This document shows, in pieces, positions 51,801 through 63,600 of a DNA stretch of 64,000 bases (the first letter of the stretch is position 1; every line of letters starts with the position of its first letter). Source of the DNA: Datnioides undecimradiatus (lineage: Eukaryota; Chordata; Actinopteri; Lobotiformes; Datnioididae); assembly GCA_008933995.1 (NCBI GenBank), contig WARS01000051.1, positions 2,418,001 through 2,482,000 of the forward strand, written 5' to 3'. The translations under genes were made by a program, and so were the position numbers. The notes under the pieces were generated by a model. It made no database searches and had not been told where the DNA came from. It saw only the letters and a program-made list of their open reading frames with translations.

Positions 51801-54800
51801 CAAGTAATTCTTTCTTTATGTTGCTTTGCTGAGATGTAACAGTGGTCCCTCGTGTTTCCACGTGGTGTTTTGAGGGTGACAGACAAAGACTTTGACTACA
51901 GAGAAATGTTTCCTCTCATTATGTTTTCTGTCACTCCGTTGGGGCGAATGTAAGCCAACAAAACAATAGCAGTGAGAAGATGTGGTAAAACTCTATTATG
52001 GTCATAATAAAACAGTATAAAAGTTAGTGGTTTTGTATCCGATGACTCATATTAATATGTCAGCTGAGTGTGAGCAGGTCTGAGCCTGATACAGCGCCTG
52101 AGGCTCACCCGGTGGCAGCGGCCATTACACAGCCTCCCTGCTCGGCGGTGGCCTCCACGCAGCAGCCGTCGTGGTCGTGGCTCATACCAAAGTTGTGGCC
52201 GATCTCGTGGGCCATGGTGGCTGCGGCGCCGATGGACAGCTCCGAGTGGTCCTGTGGGCAAATTAGAGGGAGGGTCTCGTTTACATGACTCAGATCACTG
52301 GTGGACATTTGCACTGGAAAGAAGAGGAATGAAGGTTAGCCGAAGCAAGACTCAATAAATGTGTGTGAACGAGAGGGACCCAAATGGAACAGTGAGGTTA
52401 CGAGGAGCAGAGATACAGAAGGTGCAGGACTTCACATACTCAGGGTCAACAGTCCAGAACAACAGGGAGTGTGGAAGAGAGGTGAAGAGGCGTGTGCAGG
52501 TAGGATGGAGTGGGTGGAGAAAGGTGAAAGGTGTGTTGTGCGATAAAAGAGCACCAGCAAGACTGAAAGGAAAGGTTTACAGGACAGTGGTGAGACGGTG
52601 GCTTTGAGGCAAAGACAGGAGGAAGAGCTGGAGGTAGCAGAGCTGAAGATGTTGAGGTTTTCTTTGGGCGTGACCAGGACCGATAGGATCAGGAATGAGC
52701 ACATTAGAGGGACAGCTCATGTGAGATGTTTCGGAGATAAAGTTAGAGAGGCCAGGTTGAGATGGTTTGGACATGTTCAGAGGAGGGACAGTGAATATAC
52801 TGGTCTAAGAATGCTGAGGTTAGAGCTGCCAGGCAGGCGGTTTAGAGGAAGAGCAAAGGGGAGGTTTATGGATGTAGTGAAGGAGGACATGAAGGTAGTT
52901 GGTGTGAGGGAAGAGGATACAGAGGATAGGGCGAGATGGAAGAAGATGATTCGCTGTGGCGACCCTTGAAGGGAACAGCCAAAAAGAAAAGAAGAGGAGA
53001 TCGCTCTGGCATCATGATGATGGGCATGGCTGTAGGAATGCAAACACCCAATCAGGAATGCGGGAACATCAGTAGCCTGCCTTCCCAGTACATAGGAGCT
53101 GTTGACCTGCAGGCCAAGGAAACGGGCCTTGAGGTTGGGCGATAGTGACGGTCTCACCTTAAGATCTCAACCATTTCAGTTCAGATTATGTTTCAGTGGT
53201 GCACACAGCATTCTACAACAAACTTACAATTATCTCATTACCATAATTCCCACACATCATCAAGCGTGGCTTATTGTAGTGTACACACATAATAAGATGA
53301 GACATGTTAACTGAGGTCGATTGAATATTGCACTGTTTTTACGTAAGTCCTGTGAATGTAATGGTCAGCTCTCTGCTTCTGAATGTGATACAAAGGTTGT
53401 AGGACCACCTTAATTGTGCAGTGATCTAAATAACGACACGTAGCGGATGTTGTAGTCAGGCAACGCTCAGCACTGTGACAGTCATCTAGAGGCCTCTAAC
53501 TGAAAAAACGATTCTTTGGGTCATCGCACACAAATGCAATACTCATAATTGGCCTCATCAGCATACAGAGTAGTCAGTCAGTCAGCAGCCCTATGCCTCT
53601 CTGTCATCCCAAACACCGCCGGTGATCACTCACCAGAACTGGCGATACGACCGGCGATACGGCCCAGCTGCTGTCATTAACCTGCATTTACGATAATTCT
53701 GCCACATGACATCGGCGTACTAAAATAACCATTTGGTCAGCTGGACTGTCTCTCCCAGATGTCGGCTGTGACGCAGCTTTGTTGTCTACAAACTGGAAAC
53801 GGGGTGAAGAAGGAGGAGATTCAGAGGTTCTGCAGTGTTGCCTCTGTGTTTCATTTCACGCAGGTGTTGGAGGAACGCTGAGCGGACTCGAGCTGTTGCC
53901 ACAAACAGAGACTATGTGACTGCACTCATTGCCAGGAACGGTGATGATATACTTAGTCCCAGCACCGATGTGAATGATGTCAGCTCTTTGATCATGGAAG
54001 ACCTGATGTCACTGAGGGGATCATCAAAGTCATCAGGATTCATCCTCTGGGGATTCTCAATTTCTACAAAATTTCAATGATTTGTCAAAGAATTTCAATC
54101 TGACTTGCCCAAGCAGCCCAGAGGAGCCAGGGATCGAGCTGCCCGTCATCTGACAGGTCGACTTCCGACTCCTACTACATCAAACACAATACCTGATACC
54201 CTTTTGGAGACTATGGTGAAAAGAAAAAAAGCCCTGTGCATCTAAATTCTGTCAGTTCTGACATATTACAAATAGGTCACTGAACACCAGTATTTGTAAT
54301 AAAGTTGTAGTTGTGTTTGAAACTGATGATTTCCACTTTCCACCTCCAGATCTCTCTTCTCTACTGCGGTCACCCCAGTGTCACTGAAATTAAGCGAATT
54401 AACATTTATTTCCAGCCTTGGTTTGAAAATCCATGTACTTCTGATGCACATGGTATTGAAAAGCCCAAAAAGCAATCAGCCACATGGTCAGAACGTGTGT
54501 TAGGGACGGTTAGATGATGCGTAGTTTCAGCAAAACTCCTCTAGAAGCAAAGGAGCAGCTTAAATGTCCTCAATTCAAAAGGTAAAAGAGTCTCACAAGA
54601 GCGGAGCTGCACACACGCGCTAACACACAGCAGTGACAGTATTCAGATGAATTTAGCTCCTCTTTGATCCGCTGAAAGCTGTCATTCACGCTTAGCTCTG
54701 CTTCTGCATTATGCATACTGTATAAAACAGGGGTGTGTTAACTCTCTGGAGGTGCTGATGCTCTGCCGTGAAGTCCTCCACATGCTATTTAGCGCTCTGA

Positions 54801-57593
54801 GGGCCAAACCGCAGACGTAACGCCGTGCGTCTTTCTGTGGCGGTAAGCTGTGACCCCCGCTGCTCCGTCAGCCACAGGACATTTGGATTCTGTAGGCCAC
54901 CTCTGCCCACAGGAGAGGTAACAGCCTATTAGAAGCTAATCAAGCTTGGAAAAGCTATCGATTGGCGCGGCCGCCTCCATTCAGTTCACCGCCGCACATG
55001 TACATGAAGCCGTAAGCTGGACAATATTATGTGGTGGGGATCTCCGAGCTGCAGGCAGCCAGGCAGGATCTGAATGTCAAACCTGACCCCAGCCACGACT
55101 GGGCTGCAGCAGAGAGGGAGTGTCCCATCCTTGAAATAACGCCATTTATTATAGTCCATTATCATTTCTACTCCTGACTGATGCGTCTCCTGGCTGTGTG
55201 GATCCTCCACGTGTGAGGATGTTTACTCTGGTGCCTTTCAGTTCATTTGTCCAGATAAAAACAAAACCATTCTGACTCAGCTGGAGGTAAACTTAACGGC
55301 GCCGAACCGAGACGACAGTTAAAATCTGAATATCAACACGCTGCCAATCCGAGAAAGTCAGTTATTTTATATCTTTTTTGTTGTTGTTTTTCTCATCCAA
55401 AATCAGTCTCCTCTAAGACACCACCTGTGTTTGGTGCCTGAAAAACATCGCATTGGATAGAAACTTGATAGAACTTGGTGGTAAGGTACTGTACCCGCTA
55501 TTGATCTGTCTTGTTTAATCTATTTAATTGTATCTGAGAGTACGCTGCACAGCTGTCGCACAGATCCCTGTTTCTAATAACCTTGCACACAGTTTTTTCC
55601 CCAAATTTTGTAGATGCAGAAGGTGCATTTCGAAAGCACATAGCTTCTGTATCGTGACGTGCTTCTGCGAGAAACCGGACTGAAAGGAGGATTTGGATTT
55701 TGAAGGTTGAACAGAGTGCGATTCGTAACAAACATGGAGAGTTACAGGGCTTCGCAGCTGGATTACAGCCTTCGGGTTCAGGTGTTCCGCTACCAGTACC
55801 CCTGCTGCGCATTAGCTAGAACGTTGCCCGGGCTTCATCTCGGAGGAGCGCTTTGCAAGCATTCACAACAAACTGATGAACGCTTGCTGCACGGATCCTC
55901 TGTTGTTTCCGGGGTTCTGCTGTTGCTTATTAAGCAGGAAGTAATCATTTTGCTTTGGGGGATTAGTTTGCTCTGCAGAATCTTTGCCGCTGCTTGGGTA
56001 TAACGACAGCTCCTTCAAACTGCAAAGCCTTTTCTGACTAATGTAACTATTTAACCGTTTGCTATGAACGATCAGTCCCTTGACGCACCTGTCTCTGAGT
56101 GAATGAAGTACAGCATTAGCTCGGCGTGGACATTTTAATCCCGCGCCGTCACCGGCACTCTACCGATCGTGCCCATGGTCGACACGTTTGCTACTGCAGC
56201 TGCCTACCTCCTCCTCATGTGGTATTTGTGTTCTTGATCTGAGATTTATGTTCCTGTGGGTGTTTATTAAGGAGGATTAGCTCACTCAGCAGAATCCGCG
56301 TCGCAGAGCCTTTTCCGCCAAATCAAACCGCACGAGCGTTTGATATAACAGAGCCCTTCCATGATGCCAGCTCCTCTGACTGAAGTCTTTTTGATATCTG
56401 AACTTGTTTTTGCACTGCAGGAGTTATATTCCATTGACCTCAGCTGCATTGGGGTGGAGGCATAACCCTTAGACATGTATATTTTAAAACCTGCACAAAT
56501 AAGACTAAAACCCTGGAAGGGTACTGTATACATGAAATAAAATCGAATGAATAAAAGTTTAATGTGAGTAACATCTGACTGATTATCAAGTAAAGATGAC
56601 TTGGATTCATGCATCCAGCAGACACAAAATGCGATTTGTGGAGTTACTGTCTGCATGATGAAAAGAAGTCTGACGTTCGCACCCCTTCAAATGTACGCGT
56701 TGCAAACGAAAAAAAACGTGCTGCAGATCCAAAACGAATACATGAACAGCAAACGGGCTGTGGGCAGCACCGTCGTGGTCTCTCTCAGGATGAAAAACAA
56801 GCCGTTCCACTCGGCGCTCGTACGCTTTCTGCAACACATTTCTTTTCATTTGTAGCATGTTCATGTTGCTGTATTTGTTTTGGATTTTCATGTGGGTTTT
56901 CTAAAACTGCAGCACTTCACTCCTAATGGGAATGGTTCCTAATGGCCTTTTTGGTCTTCACCAAGCCCAGGAAAACACATCTGGCTCTTCAGCTGCTAAA
57001 TGCTATGCTGTGTTCACCGATGAGTCAGCTGTTTGATGCTGAGGTGGAACTTTACAGCCAGTTTATCGGAACATAATCTCTGAACACAGGTGCCTGCTGA
57101 TGATGAGAGCTGTGAGACTGAACCAATGCAATACAGTGGCTGAAAAACCAAAACAATGAGCTGAAAGAGGCTAAAACGCTCCATGGATGTGAAGAGAACC
57201 TCAGAGCTGGTGATAATTCTGTACTGGTTTGACATCTTACATGTTCCACAGTCACATTATCTACCGTCAACTTAAAAGCATTGATTAGTGCAGGTTTTAC
57301 ATCTAAATGCTAATGTTTACCCTGAAGAAAAAGCTAAAACCTAAGGCAGAAAGAAGACTTCTGGTCATTTGTGTTTTGTTCTGAAGACAGAAAAAGCAAA
57401 CAGCGGATAACAGATGAATTCAAGCTGGGAGAAAAAGATTCAGGGGAAAAGGCACAGCGAGTTTTCATGTGTGAGAGGAAGAAAAGTATACCCACGTACC
57501 ACATTGATGCCTCCAGAGTTCTCCAGACTGCACATCCCCTCCAGCGGTGCCATCCCGATAGTTGTCCCCTTGAAAATCACACCGCTGCCAGAG

Positions 57594-57651
<58 letters not shown>

Positions 57652-60600
57652 CAACAACAACAAAAAATCAGTTAACCTTAATCTCCTCCCTGCTCACTTA
57701 TGGGCTCCACGGCAGATTCGCATTGATTGCAGATGCAAGCGCGCAGCAGCTGACATGACAAGCCTCAGATGTGGGAGAGGGCCTGCGAGGAACCTCAATC
57801 CAGCACGTGGTCTCCTGGCGGTTGTCAGTTAGCATCCAAAAACAAAATCAAGCCCTGTCTGATGAATCAAAACAAAACAGGCCCTTTGGTATCAGAACAA
57901 CTAATTATGAAGCAAGAGGGGCCATCAATTTACTGCTTACCGATGAACGTGCCGGTGTGTGTGCCTGTGTGTCAGCGTGTGTGTATGCCGGCATTCAAGC
58001 TGTGATGCTGCCACCGCCGGCATTCTGAGTTGTTCAGCCCAATTACAGCCAACTGAAGCAAGATCTTGTCCTAATGAAATCTCTGTTTAACTAATAATTT
58101 GTCAATTTAAACACTAACGAAATATGAAATGATCTGACCCAAAGCGGGGGGGGGGGGGGGGGTTGTGTCATTGAAGCTCATCAGGGGGATAGGAGGTGTA
58201 CGTTGGGGGAGATGCGGAGTTAATCAGCTTTCTTATTAGCTGAGGTACGGCGATAATTATGAACCCGGGTGTTAGCATCAGGAGGGCAGACAGTCTGCAG
58301 GTCCTCATCCAAACAAAAACGAAAGCAGCTAATTTCACTGATTACTTCCCCCTGAGGTGAATATCGGTGGCAGAATGAGATCAATACTGAGCGGGTGTTA
58401 CTCAGAGAAGCCGACAACTGCAGGAACATGTGCCGATAAGAGGGCTGGATTCTGATCAAAGCTGGTCTTCTTCAGGTGAAGAAGCGGACACGCCCCTGGA
58501 TTAACGGTCAGTTTGTCGGTCTACCTCCATCAGTACAGTGGAATCTACATTATGGTTATTCATTTTCATTTCAGTGTATGAAACACTTCATGCAAAATGT
58601 GCAATTTTATGAATCTTGAATTAGTATTTACTCCTAAAATATCGATGATGGAGCAGTCAGTGTTTGATCTTCTTGAAATAAGGCTGCTGAGTCATCAAAG
58701 ACATAAGGAGAAGCTGCTGGGACAGGATGACTCCAGCAGACACGGGATCAGCAGATCACCAACCTCACCGACTGGATTGTGTGTGAGAATATAAAATAAT
58801 ATTAAAATCGTAAAAGTAGTGCAATAAAAGTAAAAAAATGTAACAGAATAAAAAAAAAAAATCCCCCCCAAAAATCTAAAAAGTTCCAAAAAGTACAGTT
58901 TGTTTTAAAAAGTTACAGACAAGTAATGTGCAGAGTAAACGCAGCGGTGGCTTAGTGGAGAATGTTGAGGAAAGTGACAACAGACACCTTCACAGTTTCA
59001 GATGCATGCTGTGTTTAATGTCACATGATCAACAGGCAGATGTTCACGTTCCCAGGTGTGTTTATCGTCTGTGTTGTGTGGGCCGCCGCGATGCCGCGTG
59101 TTTGGATGGTTTTCCAGCGAATCCTGCAGTTTGAACTTTTTTCCGTCTTTGATGTCTTGAAATGCATCATACATGAAGTCCTCTGCCAGCAGCAGACTCT
59201 AGCCCAGTCCCTTAACTCAGATATAAAGTCAGGATGGGGCAGGATGTTGCTGCTTCCTGCCCGCATCACAACAGAGCTTACAGACACACGGTTAAGTCGG
59301 ATGAAAATAGACCTGAAGTGCATAATTTAGTTTATAGTCACAGGTAAGAATGGGAAGTAGCTGGTGTCGGCAGCTGTAGCAACGTCTGCAGTCCCTCATC
59401 AGTGTCAGCACTGGATCTGCTCAGCCACAGTGCTACCGCGTTCTCAGACAGTGCTTATATGTAAACGTGCATGAAAATTTTCATTTTAAAGAGAATATTT
59501 GATTTTTTTTATCTTCTTTTTTTTGGTTGCTGGTTCAGATTTTGATTTTCACAATTTTTCGCACATTTTTTGGGTGAGCTCAGTTTATGCGAGCTGCAAA
59601 AGAATCCCTGAGCCCGCAGTTTTCCAGAAAGGAAAAAGGAGAGCTGTCGTGCCTGGGTGTGCTGTGCGCAGGAGGGGAGAAGGGACTTCGCTGCTGCATC
59701 TGGAATTAAAAAAACATGGCGGCGTGCAGGAAACTCCCCGTCTCCCATTTCTTTTTCTTGTTGATCTTTCACTCTGCGTCTCTCTCCCTCTCTGCAAAAA
59801 CTTGATAAGCTCATCCTTGCACATTAATGTCTGTTGTAAAGCTGTTGTAATTTTGGTTCTGTTGGAGCAGCAAATGTGAATTTTTTTTTGTTAATGTTAA
59901 TGTAGTTTTGTTAATGTTTTTTTTTTTAGTTTCACCCCAGAGTTATAAAACAGTGGGTTGTCATGACTTAATATGAATATCTATTTATTGTTATTGCTGT
60001 AGCCCTAACTTGACTTGACTGCTCCTCCTTATGTGACGTCACGTTGCAGGTTGCAGGTTTGAAGTGGAACTAAAACTGCCTTACGGACATGATTCTGGAG
60101 GTCACCATGGAGTGAATGTCGATAAACATATCTCTTTGAATGTCTTCTGAGAAAATGGTTGTAACCACCATGTTTCTTAGACCCTTAACCTGCAGTAACC
60201 GAGGCTTCCAACCACTTGGGGGCAGCAAAAACGCAGTCTTACCCCAACAATGACACATCATCACGTCATAAAGTGATGCGTAGAACCTTTTGACAAGCGG
60301 TTGCTTATTTACACATTCCGCAGTGATGCAGCATTCAATTGGAGTCCTGTTTGTGTCCACCTGATGAATGGATGTCCAGCACGGCTTTGTTTTCCAGGCA
60401 GACAGGACCAAAACAACTTGTGAATGCACTTTGGAAAAAGCTCAGTAGTCATGCATGACTCAGGGACTCAGGGATTTGGGAGCTTTGGCACATCTTTTGT
60501 GACTTCACCAATGTCAGCTCTGCTTCAGATGAGCTCCTTTAATAACATTCTTAAAGAGTGACACGCAGCTATTAGCTCATCTGTGGGTTCTTATAAGCCC

Positions 60601-63600
60601 AGCGAGCCACAGGTAAAGAATAGGCGGGTGTCACCTCTGACGGAGTGATGATCAAGGTATCTCTCTCTTCATTTCTAAGAAGATCACACATAATATAATC
60701 ACATCGTCGACGTACGACTTTAACTTTTTTATGCAGCGTGTTCTTTTGCAGGGATTTAGCCATTTTAATGATCATGTGACAGAGATGTGATGAATCATGG
60801 AACAGCACCAAAGACTGCTAAAACACCAGAGTAGTTGGGACACGGGGCAGAAATGAAGGAAAGGTTATGAATTTTAACAAAAACATATCGGATAATAATC
60901 TGTAGCTTCATCACTACGAGAGGCACTTTCATGTTATTTCACACTGCCATATAACACATTGTTACTATAAAAATAGAATTTATTGCCTAGGATACACACA
61001 CGTGTTTTGGTGAGTGGTTTACAAGAAAGCACTACAGGGCAAAGTTAAGGCCGGAGGAAAATGACTTCAAGCATGTTATTATGCATCAGCCTGACGTGAT
61101 TAGCGTTCAGACTTCTGGGGGTAACGTAGACATTTCAGGACCTGCTAGAATCAGAGGCATTTCCCTGCTTGACTGTGCTCTATCTGCTCTGTGGGTACCA
61201 AATCATTTAGTCAAACTGTGCTGTTATTGTGGTGTTAGTCTGTGATAATCGAGTTAGTCTCCTGCTCCGGCTTTTGTTTTTTATTGAATTTTATTTGAAG
61301 CAGTCTTTTAATCTTGGAATACACCCTGCATTCTGTTGGTGTGCGGTTTGAGCAGGCAAGACGCACGTGCCTTGTGTTGTGGTGAGTAAATTTGAGAGCA
61401 GAGTTTGATCAGGAGACCTTAGTTTTTAAACATTTTAGTTTCTTAGAAGTGTGATTTTAGGAAATCATACTTCTTCGCTGATCTGACGAACTGTTCTTTG
61501 TTTGTATCCATCGTCAGGCCATCACCAATAGGGTCACTGTATTGCTAATGATTGTTCTGAACACTCCTGTAGCCAAGTGAGCAATCAGTTCTTGCGTTAA
61601 GAAAGGCCCCTCTTATCTAAAGCGGCAGCCTCATCATACAAAGACTCCAGCACACAAAGACGAGGGAGTCTTTCACAGGAGGACGAGTTGAGATGACAGA
61701 TTAACCTTGTCCCGGCTTTGTCTACCTACCTGCTTTTTCTTCATCTGATATGTGTACGCTTTCCACCCCTGTGCACCTGTGCTCACAGATACTATAGACA
61801 ACGCACCTGCTCGCGACATCACTGGAGCCTGTCTTATCTTATCTACCACACCTGCTCCGCATCCACCCAACATCTTGTCACAGAGGGACTGTTGAACTGC
61901 CAGTCAGCTTCCTGCAAGACTGAGCTCATATCTGGCTACGCTTCCCCCGACTTTCTCAAACTCTCACACATGCTGTCCTTAGCTGCTGCGGTCTTCACCT
62001 GCCTCGTGTATTCTGTCCTTGTCCTCCTCTTTGTCCCCTTACTGCTGTCCACCACCACCTGACCCCTCCAGCTCCACGGCCCTCTGACTTTGGTTGTGCT
62101 GACCAAACGGACCTACAGGCACCTGAAGGAACATTCCAGTGCTCAACTTGCTCTCAGATGCTTTTCAAGTTTTCCCACTTTGCACTGCTCCTCTGCAACC
62201 TGCACTCGGTACCGGTGGATGCTTGAGAAATTTACCTACCATGGATGGCTTAGACCCATCACACATCCAGGACAAACCGTCCACATTGCTCCACTGCTGC
62301 AGCCTTTCTGCTGCTTCACGTCTATATGCTTTCAACCTAAAGTATGTGTGTTCCAACTCTGATTGTGTTCTGGGCTGTTAGCACTTTTAAAAAAGGTTCT
62401 GCATTCACAGCAGAACTTTGTGTGTGTGTGTTTGTGTCCATTGCTCACGTCAGCAGCTGGGCGTTGTCGTGTTTCTTGCGGGACTTCAGCTTCTGCCTCC
62501 ACTGCAGGAAGGACCACAGGGTGGCATTTGGCTCCTCGGTGACGATACACTGGTCCCTGTCGGTCCAAACCTCCAGCCCGATCAGAGGCACGCGGATATT
62601 CAGGGCCCTGTAGAACTGCACGCGCACGCAAACACAGAAAACAAACAAGTATATACCAGCAAACACAATCCTTGTCCACAATCTTGTCATAAGCTCCCAT
62701 AACACAGTCTGGTCACATCAGGCAATTTCTCCCCAATCTCCCCCAAAGAGCTGTTGAAGGACACTATTGATTAAATCCTGATGAGGCTTCATTGGACAAC
62801 AGATATTTGTGTACACTTTTCAATCACTTAGTATTTACTTGGAATATAAAATACATCAAACTTCAGAGTAGATTAGAAATAGATGACAGCAAGATATGTG
62901 AAGACTGTACAACAACATCTATTAATTGCTGAATGGAGCTGTTTGCTCTCTGGAGAAACGCACTCGGCAGCAGGAGAACCCCTCACCCTTACCTTATCCA
63001 CGTAATTGGCAATTTCCATTATCCTCGTCTTGGTCTTTTCATAGTCCTTATTCTGCCGTCTAAACTGCAGGACGGGGGAAGATGGGGGAGTGTTAGCGGC
63101 ATGAATGAGGTCAGCGGTCGGGAAAATAAATAAAATGTTTGAGAGAATCCTTTCAAAGTTCTTTGCAGAGAGTAATGACTCATGAAAACAACACTAATAC
63201 CCAGCCAGCCCTGCTCTACCACTTCTACCCAGATCCATCATCATAATTATACCAATTAGAGATGGCCAGGACCAGACTCTTACCGGTCGCCATGTGCTGT
63301 TACCATGGCATTAATGTAGCAGACAGAACCCTAAACTGACTTTTATGAAGACAGAGCCTCTCATCACTGTACCTCAGTGTCTATCTAAAAGCCTTTCTAC
63401 CTTTAGATTCCACGTAAATACGCTCCCTCATTAAGCAGACAAATCCTTCCGCCTCATCTCCACGTGCTTCTGCCTTGCCGTGGCAGCTCCGAGCGCTCAG
63501 TATAAAAGAGCTCCATTAGCTGCAATGAGATAATTGTTTAAGATGTGGAGCCTGTTCCTGTCCTGGTGTGTCATGTAACGGCTGGCTGACGTCAGTGGAC

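Noticed and set aside
52359..52969. Two plus-strand ORFs as separate host genes
   Set aside because: Together they form one broken RTE-type LINE C-terminus with a short deletion between them.
33358..57649. ORFs rich in CVCVCV or HTHTHT
   Set aside because: They come from CA/GT microsatellites and not from genes.
60070..60429. 119-codon minus-strand ORF
   Set aside because: It overlaps a dispersed CCACTTGGGGGCAGC-type repeat and lies in an adam33 intron; no conserved domain seen.
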